Shown here piece after piece: positions 37,861 to 47,534 of a stretch of DNA of 64,000 nucleotides (the stretch's first letter is position 1; each line of letters starts with the position of its first letter). The stretch lies in contig CM000692.1 in assembly GCA_000149225.2 (NCBI GenBank), positions 434,001 to 498,000 on the forward strand, in the 5' to 3' direction. The position numbers and the translations under genes are program-made. A model generated the notes under the pieces. That model made no database searches and was not told where the DNA came from. It saw only the letters and a list, made by a program, of their open reading frames with translations. The DNA is from Lachancea kluyveri NRRL Y-12651 (taxonomy: Eukaryota > Ascomycota > Saccharomycetes > Saccharomycetales > Saccharomycetaceae).

Positions 37861-37893
37861 AGCACGTGACACGTGCGCCATGTGTCACGTGCT
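37861..37893. promoter_or_regulatory. E-box inverted repeat upstream of ADH
   Basis: Arms AGCACGTGACAC (37861-37872) and GTGTCACGTGCT (37882-37893) are perfect inverse complements with a 9-bp spacer. CACGTG occurs three times, at 37863-37868, 37870-37875 and 37886-37891. CACGTG is bound by bHLH factors such as Cbf1, Pho4 and the glycolytic regulator Tye7; which one acts here is unknown. Confidence 0.7.
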
Positions 37894-37960
37894 GCTGTCG
37901 GAAAAAACGAGAAACGCACTGGGTTGCTGTCCGCGGCTAATGGGTATTCCGATCTGGAAC

Positions 37961-37985
37961 GCAATCCCTTGCAGCAAGGGATTGC
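37961..37985. repeat. 25-bp perfect palindrome upstream of ADH
   Basis: Arms GCAATCCCTTGC and GCAAGGGATTGC flank a single central A; there is no mismatch. It lies about 890 bp upstream of the ADH start. The symmetry suits a dimeric DNA-binding protein, or cruciform formation, but I do not recognise the site. Confidence 0.8.
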
Positions 37986-38673
37986 AAAGAGAGCCAGTCG
38001 ACAGCGCCCATTACGGATCATGCAACGATCGTTTCCGGGACGCGCACCAGACCAAAAGCGATATGTGTGTCTTTGTTTCGCCCCTTTGTTTCTCGGCTTT
38101 GCTCACACCATGTTGTATGGAATCGGGCCATTTTCCAACGGCTCTGTACACCGCTCTTTGAACCTGGCAAGAACCAATGGTCACGTGCTCACATGTTCGC
38201 ATGCGTTTCCTCTTTTACGTAGGTTGCCAGGACGTAACATGCATCCGTCCGTGCCCCGCCGTTGCTCCCGGAAGAAAACTTGCCATCGCCGGAGTCCGAC
38301 CAACCCCGCCACTTTATCACTTCGGGCCGTGCTCCGGTTTCCCCCCCTCGCCCCCCGCCAGAGGGGCACTTTATTCGCTATGCGTGGGAGAGGAGACCAA
38401 AGACCAGAGAGGGGCGGTCGGGTCGCTACAACCCACACCCCACATACTGCTTACCCATCACGCCACCCACGCTTACACGAATCTCTCCAGAATTAGTGGA
38501 CTCTGAGGACCACGGGCTTCCAACGCCATGGGCGAGAGAAACGTCCGCGACAGCAATAAACTGACAAAGCACACATGGCTTGCAAACTCCTCTTATCGTT
38601 CGGCCCTGCACATATGGAAGGCTGTTGTCCCCCATACCTGTCACCCCCCGCGTCAAAGCAGCTGGGAAATTTG

Positions 38674-38681
38674 TATAAATA
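38674..38681 (+). promoter_or_regulatory. TATA box of ADH
   Basis: TATAAATA lies 196 bp upstream of the ATG, followed by a T-rich and CT-rich initiation region, the usual layout of a strong yeast glycolytic-type promoter. Confidence 0.8.
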
Positions 38682-38876
38682 GTCCCAGATTTTGCATCCA
38701 TCTTTTTTTTTTTTTTTTTCTCTGGTAAAATACATCTTAGCTGTATTCTCTTTCTTCTTTTTAAATCTCTATAGAAAGAAGTTCGTCCGAATTTTATTCG
38801 CTCCAGTACCAGATTCATATATCTTCTCTTTTTAAACGAGTCGGCAGGAATCTTTCTTTACCAAGTCTAATACAAA

Positions 38877-39932
38877 ATGTCTGCTTCCCAAATCCCAAAA
38901 ACTCAAAAGGCCGTTATTTTCTACGAAAACGGCGGTGAATTGCAATACAAGGATATCCCAGTCCCAAAGCCAAAGTCCAATGAAATCTTGATCAATGTCA
39001 AGTACTCCGGTGTCTGCCACACCGACTTGCACGCCTGGAAGGGTGACTGGCCATTGCCAACCAAGTTACCCCTGGTCGGTGGCCACGAGGGTGCCGGTGT
39101 CGTTGTCGCCATTGGTGAAAACGTCAAGGGCTGGAAGATCGGCGACTACGCCGGTATCAAATGGTTGAACGGTTCCTGTATGGCCTGTGAATACTGTGAG
39201 TTGTCCAACGAATCCAACTGTCCAGAAGCCGACTTGTCCGGTTACACCCACGACGGTTCTTTCCAACAATACGCTACCGCCGACGCTGTGCAGGCGGCCA
39301 GAATCCCTGCTGGCACCGACTTGGCCGAAGTTGCCCCAGTCTTGTGTGCCGGTATCACTGTGTACAAGGCCTTGAAGTCTGCCAACTTGAGAGCCGGTGA
39401 ATGGGTTGCCATCTCCGGTGCTTGTGGTGGTCTAGGTTCTTTGGCCATCCAATACGCCAAGGCCATGGGTTACCGTGTTCTAGGTATCGACGGTGGTGAA
39501 GAAAAGGCCGCTTTGTTCAAGGAATTGGGCGGTGAAGTCTTTATCGATTTCACCAAGACCAAGGACGTCGTCAAGGCTGTTGTCGACGCCACCAACGGTG
39601 GTGCCCACGGTGTCATCAACGTTTCCGTCTCTGAAGCCGCTATCGAAGCCTCTACCGTGTACTGTAGAGCCAACGGTACCGTTGTCCTAGTCGGTTTGCC
39701 AGGTGGTGCCAAGTGTAAGTCTGATGTCTTCAACCAAGTCGTCAAGTCCACTACCATTGTCGGTTCCTACGTCGGTAACAGAGCTGACACCAGAGAAGCC
39801 TTGGACTTTTTCGCCAGAGGGTTGGTCAAGTCTCCAATCAAGGTTGTCGGTTTGTCCGAATTGCCAAGCATCTACGAAAAGATGGAAAAGGGTGCCATTG
39901 TCGGTAGATACGTCGTCGACACTTCCAAATGA
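38877..39932 (+). CDS. Alcohol dehydrogenase, zinc-type, cytosolic ADH1/ADH2 family
   Basis: A 351-residue medium-chain zinc alcohol dehydrogenase interconverting ethanol and acetaldehyde with NAD. Catalytic zinc ligands are Cys47, His70 and Cys157; the structural zinc site is Cys101, Cys104, Cys107 and Cys115; the NAD-binding loop [10 protein letters not shown] is at 181-190 and the NAD-selecting Asp at 205. There is no mitochondrial presequence, so it is cytosolic. Codon use is far more biased than in any neighbour (GCC, GTC, TCC, AAG and GGT dominate), which indicates very high expression. It interrupts the PIS1-YPR114W order of S. cerevisiae. Whether it acts in fermentation (ADH1-like) or ethanol use (ADH2-like) cannot be read from the protein; the promoter's GC boxes could suggest glucose control. 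Confidence 0.96.
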   Translation: MSASQIPKTQKAVIFYENGGELQYKDIPVPKPKSNEILINVKYSGVCHTDLHAWKGDWPLPTKLPLVGGHEGAGVVVAIGENVKGWKIGDYAGIKWLNGSCMACEYCELSNESNCPEADLSGYTHDGSFQQYATADAVQAARIPAGTDLAEVAPVLCAGITVYKALKSANLRAGEWVAISGACGGLGSLAIQYAKAMGYRVLGIDGGEEKAALFKELGGEVFIDFTKTKDVVKAVVDATNGGAHGVINVSVSEAAIEASTVYCRANGTVVLVGLPGGAKCKSDVFNQVVKSTTIVGSYVGNRADTREALDFFARGLVKSPIKVVGLSELPSIYEKMEKGAIVGRYVVDTSK

Positions 39933-40395
39933 TCGCCGTCTACGTTTTGCCATCTTTTTTAAATTTTATAATTTTCTCACGATATAACTTTTTAATGTAT
40001 TCAAAATGAACGGTCATTGTAATGAAAAAAAAAAAAAAAAAGAAGCAACACTCCACGTAAACGTTGTGAGCCTTTGCAGACTCTTGCAAAACGTATACTC
40101 AAACTCGTGCCCTTTTCTTTCTTCTCAGGTTTGAGGTTGAGGTTATCATTATCATCACGTACGTCTAGTTTTGACCAATCCCGTTTCTTTTTTTTTTTTT
40201 TCTCTTTTCCTCCCATATCACACTGATCTAAGATTTCTTTTCTCAATTTATCCACGTCTCTCAGGCTCGAGACCCACGAATTAAAAAAAACAAAACAAAA
40301 AGGTTAAAACTTTTGAAACGAGAAAAAAACCCAACTCTGGAAAACAGTGCGACACCTCTGCATCATAACAACTACAGTAACTTCCCACCACGAGT
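39933..40395. other. Intergenic region, ADH to the TLC-domain gene
   Basis: A 463-bp spacer with a 17-A run (40025-40041) and a long T-run near 40188-40202, typical 3'-end and promoter tracts. No gene seen. Confidence 0.5.
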
Positions 40396-41352
40396 ATGAG
40401 CTGCCTCTTTTCCTACATTGCTGATTTACCACCGCATCCTTTAATCTCCAACAAGGTTGTGCCTTTTTTGTTGGAACACAAGATCGTCACGTCGGCTAAT
40501 ATCTTGGCAAACTTGCACACGATCCTTTACGTCGCCGCTGCATACCAGCTGGTCTTTGTGATTAGCCAATGGTTTGTATTCCCATTGCTCGTCCGTTGGA
40601 AGTTGTCTTCAGCCGGTGAATCGCTGGAAAAGGACAACAAAATTTACAACAAGGAATACTCATCTTTGCTGAACCAGTCTGCCGTTCATTTCGTCAGCCT
40701 TGTACAAAGTTTTGTCATCTTGTACTTGAGTTTTGGCTCGATGCAAAGTATCAATAGATACACTCATCCAAGCGCTGGCGCCCGTGTTTTCGCCTCTTCC
40801 AGAGAAAACGACATTGTTTGTATCTTTGCCGTTGGCTATTTCATCTGGGATACCCTGATCTCCATGGTCTACTCCTCTTTCCCCTTTGTTCTTCACGGCG
40901 CCATCTCTACAGTAATGTTCTTGATAGGCTTGAAACCCTACATCAACTTTTACGCTCCGATTTTCCTACTTTTCGAGTTGTCCAATCCGTTTTTGAATTT
41001 CAGATGGTTTGGCATCAAGTATTTTCCTCAACTAACAGAGGCCAACAGAGGCCTTGTTACAAAAATTTTAAACATCGTCCAACTCGTGAACAACGCCGTT
41101 TTGATTACCATGTTTTTCCTGGCAAGAATCTTTTGGGGTTGGTGGAAAATCGGTGAATTGTGCTGGGACTTTTACCAGATTTATGATCAGCCACAGTTTT
41201 TGGCCCTGGAAACCGGTATCGTTGTTACTGGGAATTTAATCTTGGACGTTTTGAACGCGGTTTGGTTTGCCAAGATGCTGTCCGTTGCCAAGAGAATTAT
41301 TTCCAAGGGTGGCAAAGTCCAAGCCAAAGATGAGACCAAGAGGGACAGCTAA
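40396..41352 (+). CDS. TLC-domain membrane protein, YPR114W-like
   Basis: A 318-residue multi-pass membrane protein (S. cerevisiae YPR114W about 315) with a TRAM/LAG1/CLN8 (TLC) domain, the fold of ceramide synthases and lipid-sensing proteins. Hydrophobic segments are seen near residues 40-60 (ILYVAAAYQLVFVISQWFVF), 95-115, 135-180 and 230-290. Its function is not known, and nothing in the sequence shows the paired-His catalytic motif of ceramide synthase. The C-terminus is Lys-rich and cytosolic. Position between PIS1 and RGC1/ASK10 matches YPR114W. Confidence 0.87.
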   Translation: MSCLFSYIADLPPHPLISNKVVPFLLEHKIVTSANILANLHTILYVAAAYQLVFVISQWFVFPLLVRWKLSSAGESLEKDNKIYNKEYSSLLNQSAVHFVSLVQSFVILYLSFGSMQSINRYTHPSAGARVFASSRENDIVCIFAVGYFIWDTLISMVYSSFPFVLHGAISTVMFLIGLKPYINFYAPIFLLFELSNPFLNFRWFGIKYFPQLTEANRGLVTKILNIVQLVNNAVLITMFFLARIFWGWWKIGELCWDFYQIYDQPQFLALETGIVVTGNLILDVLNAVWFAKMLSVAKRIISKGGKVQAKDETKRDS

Positions 41353-43126
41353 AGCCAGGCGTGTCCATCGAAAAATAGAACGAGATGAAAGAGTTTGTAT
41401 AATAAAAAAAAAAAGTGATGACGATAAAATTTATAAATGTAGAATTTTACTATGATGTTATGTTTAAGTTGACTTTATCAATGGTTTAAAACGCCCGTGG
41501 CCTGAGAGATTAATTTAAATTACAAACAGGGAGCCCAACACCTTCCAGCCTCTCCTTTTAACGCAACTTGGCCTATCGCTGTCTTCTACCCCCGGGTAAT
41601 AGAGGTCTTCTTTCCTGTAAAGATGGATCGCCATCACATCCCACGTACAGGTGGCCAACACGTATAATAGATGTCAAAGGAATCGCAACGTATGGAGAAC
41701 CACGAGGCTCGAAGTTTCCAGGTCTACTCCCTAAAAGTGTCAAGGCTATCCGGGAGACAAAGGTCTTTCTCGCTCTAGCTGGCAACTTTTCGGCGCAACT
41801 CGGATATCAGGAACAGCTGCCACCGATGCCAATTGCTCTAGAGTTGAAAGCCTGCATCGACGGTTTCAGCGACCGACAATATGATGGGTGATCTGAAATT
41901 CTAAAGACACTTATTCTTCGACCATTGCTTACGATCATCGCTATAGCGCATACAATGGATTGAAAGTCAGATCGGAAAGATACATAATCGAGTGCCTTTT
42001 TTTTTTTTTACTATTATTATTCTTTTTATCCGATAAACAACCCAACTATATGGATTGCTCTTCCTAGTTCCATGTGGTGTATGCATCTGTCCAACGCTTT
42101 AGACAAATGCGCACATTTCGATACTCGCAGATTGTCCATTCCTACATAAATATCTAGACAACTCAGCTCGATACAAAGGGCGTTAACCTCACTTGGCACA
42201 TGGCAATCGAATACGTTGGACCCAGAAAACAAAGGATGCTGTCATAACGGCATACGGAAAAAAGAGGTGCGCCCGACACGTGTTGCTCGAAGAGGCTGCC
42301 TCATATTGTGGGTCTCCCTCACTCACCCCGCCTGTATGAAAGGAAGGTCACCTGTTTGGATGAAACAAACAACCAGACTCGAGCACCTGCTTGGATATGC
42401 AGTAATCTCTCGTCAAACTTGCCTGAGAAAATTATTTCCCGTAGATGCACTCCCTAAATTGTCACGGATGTTGCGGATAGTTTGCTTACGCCATATTCAC
42501 AGACCGTGATGGATTTTGCGATTGGCCTCTGGATGAGCTATTAATGCTTTGCACGATTAAACTCTCAGAACTAATAATACTACGAAATTTGTAACATATT
42601 TAGGTGTTTTTGGCGATTTGTAGCCAAACAGAGCTATACAAAATTTTCCTGTCTCCGGTATTTCAGAGGTGCCATCTGATCGATTTTGAACGACCGACCG
42701 GCTAGTGACTGCATCGCGACCAGCGCGACACAAGGAGGTGCAACCAGGCCAATTGAACTCCTCTCCAATTAATTGTTCAAACATCTGACATTTCAATTGG
42801 CCGGCAGAAACCTAAAACTATATATACATCTATTTACATGTAAAAAAAAAAAAAAAAAAATCTTGAAGAAACCGTGGCCGGATTATATCGAGTCCCTTCC
42901 ATAGTTTTCCCAAAATTAGAAAACCGAAAAAGCCAACTTCCCTGAATCGACCGTCCTGGATCAAGCCACGCTCAGCGCAAACGGAAAAACAAAGAAAAAA
43001 ACAGAAAGGGGCATTGTATAAAAAGTTAGATCATTTCTTCTCAATAATCTACCGTTGCTCATTTGATCTTCCATCTCCAGCAAATATCTTTGGTATATTC
43101 GTTCACACCTTTGGTTTTGACACGCA
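41353..43126. other. Long intergenic region before RGC1/ASK10
   Basis: About 1.8 kb with no gene I can support. Open frames at 41568-41891 and 42216-42509 start with TTG and match nothing. The right end carries an STRE-like AGGGG (43007-43011) and a TATA box (43017-43024). A poly-A run lies near 42843-42860. Confidence 0.5.
43017..43024 (+). promoter_or_regulatory. TATA box of the RGC1/ASK10 gene
   Basis: TATAAAAA lies 110 bp upstream of the ATG, with an AGGGG stress-type element immediately before it at 43007-43011, in keeping with an osmotic-stress regulator. Confidence 0.6.
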
Positions 43127-46100
43127 ATGAACTCGAATCCAAGTCTGGTTCATCAAAACTCGTCCTCGTTGGACGTCCCGTCCACGTCTTCGACATTCTA
43201 CTTCGATGATGGCAAGGATGACTCTCTAAGTATCCATTCTAATGACTCCAACTATCTGATGGAACTCTCGGATGCCTCTGAATATGACGAGACAATCTTA
43301 CCAAAGACAAACTACCATTCTCCTTATTACGTTAACGTCCCGACTCCCAAGCATTCTCCATTGACCGTTGCTTCCGATGCCAATTCCGAGCTAACCAGTG
43401 ATTTTGTTCGTGAATATCCAACCGATATTCTGGTGGATAGGTTTACCAAATGGAGGAAAATTCTTAAGGGATTGATCGTGTATTTACGCGAAGTTTCTTT
43501 TGCACAGGAGCAATTCGCAAGGATCAACTATCAGCTTAAGAATGCTGTCAAGTTCCCATTTTTGACTGATCTAGAAGAAGGAAACAACAAGGTTGTCGAT
43601 CCTTTACAAAAGCCAAAGAAGAACTCTCCGGCTTCAGCTGTCAATAAAGTTAAAACTCTGGAGGATGACATGTTCCACAACAGTTCCGGCAGTTCATCGA
43701 TAGACGTCAATTTGCAAAATTGTGATCCTGCCTCTGCGTCATCGGGTTTTATGAAATTCGGATCTGGTTCGGTCCAAGACATTCAAGTGGTTTTGAAAAA
43801 GTATCATTTATCCCTTTCGAACCAACAGTTTAAGACATCGAAAGAATTAGTTTCGGCGGTAATCCCAAAGTTGGAAGAGCTGCGTAAAGACTTGCAAGTC
43901 AAAATCAAAGAGATCAAAGAATTACACGGTGACTTTAAGACCAACATCAACGAGCACGTTGCCCTGACCGGTCAACTTTTGCATAGGTACATCGCCGCTG
44001 TCAAATTTTTAACCACACAATCTACCGAAAGCGATATCATCAAACTGAAGAACAACCAAAATTTGAAACCAAAGCATGATCCTTACTTGTTAAAATTACA
44101 ACTCGATCTTCAGTTGAAACGCCAGTTGCTAGAGGAAAACTACCTACAGGAAGCGTACATCAATTTACAATCCTCAGGTATGGAACTGGAAAAAATCGTC
44201 TATTCTGAAATCCAACGCACTCTACAACGTTATTCAGCATTGATCGATTCCGGTCTTCGGCTTTCTATCAAAAATTTATGTACCGAATTGCAGCAGGGCA
44301 TGCTATCGAAGCCCCCCGCTGTAGAATGGGACCATTTCGTCGGATACCATCCTAAATGCTTGATCAATTGGAAATCCACAGAGCCAGTTCCTTTGCCAAG
44401 GAAGCTGTCCGATATCAGATACCCAAGGATGAAATCCTCTCTGGCAAAGTGTATTAAAGCTGGCTATTTGCTGAAAAAATCAAAGTATTTGAAAAATTAC
44501 AATAAAGGTTATTTTGTGCTGACAAGTAACTATCTACATGAGTTCAAAAGTAGCAACTTCTTTAAAATTACCCAAAATACCGGTGAAAGTAAAGAGCACA
44601 GCGAAATCCCTGCCGGTGGACATAAGAAGAGCTCGATGATTCCTGTGATGAGTATTTCACTCAACGACTCTATATTGATGGAAAGCACCGATACGAAGTT
44701 TGTCTTACGCGGTAGTTCGACCTTTAACGAACCAGAGAAAAAACATCCAGCTCCTGACACCACCAAGATAATCCAAAAGTCCACTTCTTCTTTCCACAAA
44801 CTGTTAAAGGGCGGCTCAAAATCTCAGCAACAATTGAAGAATTCACAACAGCAACAGCAGCAGCAACAGCAACAGGAGCAACGACAACAGGACCCTGCTT
44901 CACGAGAATCCACAAAAACAAACAATTGGGTTTTCAAAACGGTTTCTCAATCTGCAACTCCAGAAGATATCAGAGATTTTAAAAAATGGGTTACTGAGTT
45001 GAAAAATTTGACCAGTTTTAAAAACTCTGTTGACAGAGCCAGATTTATTGAAGATAAAATTCTAAGAGCACATAACAGGGTTGCTAGCAATGTTAACCTG
45101 AATAAGTCAAAATCAACGGCTAGTAGCGCCTCTAGCTTGGTTGGTACACCTGGTGGGTCTACGCCAACCAAGCATGGCGTTAAACCACATTTTATCCAAA
45201 TCAACCAACCGCCTATGTTGAACCCAAACATGAGGTCTAAAGTAAACACACCGGCCATCGATGACAACGGGAATTTGATAATGGCATTAGATAGAAGACC
45301 TCCCTCTGTGATCAGCATGCCGGCTGTTTTATCACCACAAACCCAACCCCAACAAGCTTCGCCGAGCCAGTCTGTTCGCTCTGGCAGCGGTTCGTCCAGC
45401 TCGTCTATCCAATTGCAACAACAGGGATATGTGATCACTAGCAATGGCGTATCACCAATCTTGGAAACCGCACATACTCATCAAAGGAATCCATCCATAC
45501 CGACAAGTATTCATAATTCAAGTCACTCCTCACCAAGTATTTTAGTCCCATCCTCCTCGAGTCCGCTATCGAACAGCAGCGGTGGTGGTTATTTTGCCCT
45601 TCCAATACGCAATACTTCTCAGGGATCTACACCCGGGATATCTGACTACATACAGCCGCTTGCTGCGACAGCTTCTGGAAACACTCCAGCGATTACCAAT
45701 TCTCAAAGCCAATTAAGTTTACCCAAATTCAGGGTCAATGACCAAGAGTGGGAACACCATCGACAACCGCAGGATGCAACATCATCCCCACCTACAAAGA
45801 GTCCACCTGCGGTGTCCAGGGCCCCGGAAGTCCCTGGAAGCAGAGCCCTGCCGTATCAGTATTTGAAAAAAAATATCAGTACTGGTAGCGTTCCAACTAT
45901 GAGTTCTGACGCTACAAATCACGTGTTTTTGACACCAAAACATAACAACAGCTCACAAAGCCTGACACAGGCAAAAACACAGCCAATCAGAAGGCATCGC
46001 AAAAACGTGTCCTTCAGCTCCCTGAACAGTTTGATGTTTTCCAAAAAGGGCGCCAATGTAAGCAACAACAATATGACCGATTACTTCATGTCCGATAATC

Positions 46101-46159
46101 GAATTCAAGAGCAAGAGGATCCCGAAACCATCGATCTGAATAAATCCTTATACTCATGA
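43127..46159 (+). CDS. RGC1: Rgc1/Ask10, regulator of the Fps1 glycerol channel
   Basis: A 1010-residue protein matching S. cerevisiae Rgc1 (YPR115W, about 1083) and Ask10 (YGR097W, about 1146), paired regulators that keep the Fps1 glycerol channel open and are removed by Hog1 phosphorylation. An N-terminal helical BAR-like region runs to about residue 400 (for example LQVKIKEIKELHGDFKTNIN). A PH domain follows at about 440-640 (KCIKAGYLLKKSKYLKNYNK), interrupted by a Gln-rich tract near 570-590. The C-terminal half is a low-complexity Ser/Pro region with many S/T-P sites. The two S. cerevisiae genes are duplication sisters, and this is the single unduplicated copy at the merged position. Confidence 0.94.
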   Translation: MNSNPSLVHQNSSSLDVPSTSSTFYFDDGKDDSLSIHSNDSNYLMELSDASEYDETILPKTNYHSPYYVNVPTPKHSPLTVASDANSELTSDFVREYPTDILVDRFTKWRKILKGLIVYLREVSFAQEQFARINYQLKNAVKFPFLTDLEEGNNKVVDPLQKPKKNSPASAVNKVKTLEDDMFHNSSGSSSIDVNLQNCDPASASSGFMKFGSGSVQDIQVVLKKYHLSLSNQQFKTSKELVSAVIPKLEELRKDLQVKIKEIKELHGDFKTNINEHVALTGQLLHRYIAAVKFLTTQSTESDIIKLKNNQNLKPKHDPYLLKLQLDLQLKRQLLEENYLQEAYINLQSSGMELEKIVYSEIQRTLQRYSALIDSGLRLSIKNLCTELQQGMLSKPPAVEWDHFVGYHPKCLINWKSTEPVPLPRKLSDIRYPRMKSSLAKCIKAGYLLKKSKYLKNYNKGYFVLTSNYLHEFKSSNFFKITQNTGESKEHSEIPAGGHKKSSMIPVMSISLNDSILMESTDTKFVLRGSSTFNEPEKKHPAPDTTKIIQKSTSSFHKLLKGGSKSQQQLKNSQQQQQQQQQQEQRQQDPASRESTKTNNWVFKTVSQSATPEDIRDFKKWVTELKNLTSFKNSVDRARFIEDKILRAHNRVASNVNLNKSKSTASSASSLVGTPGGSTPTKHGVKPHFIQINQPPMLNPNMRSKVNTPAIDDNGNLIMALDRRPPSVISMPAVLSPQTQPQQASPSQSVRSGSGSSSSSIQLQQQGYVITSNGVSPILETAHTHQRNPSIPTSIHNSSHSSPSILVPSSSSPLSNSSGGGYFALPIRNTSQGSTPGISDYIQPLAATASGNTPAITNSQSQLSLPKFRVNDQEWEHHRQPQDATSSPPTKSPPAVSRAPEVPGSRALPYQYLKKNISTGSVPTMSSDATNHVFLTPKHNNSSQSLTQAKTQPIRRHRKNVSFSSLNSLMFSKKGANVSNNNMTDYFMSDNRIQEQEDPETIDLNKSLYS

Positions 46160-46258
46160 AACGACCAACATCTGTTCATAGCTCGGAAAATCGTATGTTG
46201 TCATGTTTATCTATTATACAGATGGTATATATCGTTAAAAAGATTAAGATAGAAACGG

Positions 46259-46882
46259 CTACTCGATTTTTCCACCTAGGACATGGAATCCCCTGTTGCA
46301 ATACAGGACTCCACCGGTCACAGTGCCGTTTTGTTCATTAACTACTATGTCCTCCACTTGACCGACCCAGATTTCATGGTCACCAACCTTGAAGACGTTT
46401 TTTTTCTTGCATACAAAAATACGTTCGGTATTCTTCAACAGGGGAATCACTAGATCGGAGTTTCCCAATTGATAAGTCTCGTATTGCTTGCTCTCAGCCA
46501 AACCTTTGAAAGGCTGTGTTGGAACGATCTTACCGCTTTGATGGTGTTTCATTGCACCTTTGCTAAATATACGAGCCAACTTGACGGACTGAGCATCTGG
46601 CTTTAGAAGGTGTATTGCGAAGTGCTGGTTCGCATGCAGGGATTCTGAAGTGAAGGAAGGCAATTGTAAGTTGAATTGCAGTAGCGGGTATGGTTTCAAA
46701 GATAAAGAAGTGACGGAGGACAAAGTGACACCACGGAACAGGTCGTGTGGTAGACTCTTGTCACAGGCAGAGGTCAAAATCATTGCTTGGTTGCCAATGC
46801 AGCCCATGCTTTCTCTGAATTTCTGTTGGGTAATAGCATGTTTCGCTACTGTAGATTGGAAGCGAAAGAACTGTCTTTTCAT
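46259..46882 (-). CDS. Flavin reductase-like (FMN-binding) domain protein, probably mitochondrial
   Basis: A 207-residue protein. The first 20 residues (MKRQFFRFQSTVAKHAITQQ) look like a mitochondrial targeting peptide. The rest follows the flavin-reductase-like fold: FRESMGCIGNQAMILTSA, then the FMN-loop-like GVTLSSVTSLSLKPYPLLQF, NQHFAIHLL, a variable segment, and the closing DHEIWVGQVEDIVV and LYCNRGFHVLG. Such proteins reduce or bind FMN, often as partners of monooxygenases. I do not recall an S. cerevisiae counterpart at this place. The ATG at 46880-46882 is preferred over a GTG nine bases upstream. It lies tail to tail with RGC1 (100 bp apart) and divergent from RRG8. Confidence 0.82.
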   Translation of the reverse strand: MKRQFFRFQSTVAKHAITQQKFRESMGCIGNQAMILTSACDKSLPHDLFRGVTLSSVTSLSLKPYPLLQFNLQLPSFTSESLHANQHFAIHLLKPDAQSVKLARIFSKGAMKHHQSGKIVPTQPFKGLAESKQYETYQLGNSDLVIPLLKNTERIFVCKKKNVFKVGDHEIWVGQVEDIVVNEQNGTVTGGVLYCNRGFHVLGGKIE

Positions 46883-47534
46883 TGTCAACACACTCTTTAT
46901 AAAGATTATACTCTTGTGTCGTAACTACCTCGTTTCCTGGCCTTGCTCCCCGCCATTTTTAAACTAATTAAGGGCACTCAAAATTTTTCGTCAGTTTTCA
47001 TGTTGGATAGCAATATCGGACTGCGGGCATCGTGTGCACCATTATCGGACAAAACAAGCAGTAGTAGGCGAGATTTCAAAAGATCTCGAGTATTAAAAAC
47101 ATGTTTTTTGCCCTATTCAATAATTTAAAACATACAAGGCACTATAAATGTCTATGGGCTCGAGGATGTTCACGAATACTTGGATTTTTTTAACAGTTTT
47201 TCCTTTTTTTTTTATTCTAAGGCTTGGGATATTAAAGTGGAGAAAAAAATGGTGGTGATCATAAGACAGTCAGCAATTGCAAATTTTGGCTCCAGTGATC
47301 TCAGCAAACCCATCAATTTCTCTTGAAACAATTCAAGTTTATAACTTTCCAATATCTCATAGAAAATTCATGGCAAAATGTCCATTGCTTATTCTAGTGG
47401 CTTTCTGTGTATCTTTTTACGGCAAATATCAATTCTTTGATCGATCTCAGTTTCTTGATGAATCCAAGGGAAGATGGCAGACGCTATTCAACCGTTATAA
47501 TAGAATTTCTCTTCGGATGAAAAAAAAAGTCAGT
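46883..47534. other. Divergent intergenic region, flavin-reductase-like gene and RRG8
   Basis: A 650-bp region. The RRG8 frame remains open leftward to 47277, giving possible starts at 47370 and 47517 (see RRG8). No other feature is recognised. Confidence 0.5.

Larger units (their letters stand above)
37604..38876. promoter_or_regulatory. Long, complex promoter of the ADH gene
   Basis: About 1.27 kb without a supportable gene, although several shadow-like open frames exist because it is GC-richer than its surroundings. It contains an E-box inverted repeat (37861-37893), a 25-bp perfect palindrome (37961-37985), an isolated E-box CACGTG (38182-38187), four CCCCGC boxes (38254, 38304, 38353, 38646), AGGGG/CCCCT motifs around 38345-38410, a TATA box (38674-38681) and a pyrimidine-rich leader before the ATG. 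This is much more regulatory sequence than its neighbours carry. Confidence 0.6.

Noticed and set aside
37713-38818. Many overlapping open frames (up to about 200 codons) on both strands in the ADH promoter.
   Set aside because: The region is GC-richer, which lengthens chance frames; starts are non-ATG or poor, sequences look random, and regulatory motifs fill the interval.
41415-41505. Possible C/D box snoRNA: GTGATGA at 41415-41421 and CTGA at 41502-41505 downstream of the TLC gene.
   Set aside because: No terminal stem pairs the flanks, the inner boxes are weak, and no snoRNA is expected at this place; both boxes are short enough to occur by chance.
41568-41891. 107-codon open frame after the TLC-domain gene.
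   Set aside because: It starts with TTG, has no good internal ATG, no recognisable domain, and sits in a spacer.
42216-42509. 97-codon open frame before RGC1/ASK10.
   Set aside because: TTG start, basic low-information protein with no similarity I know.
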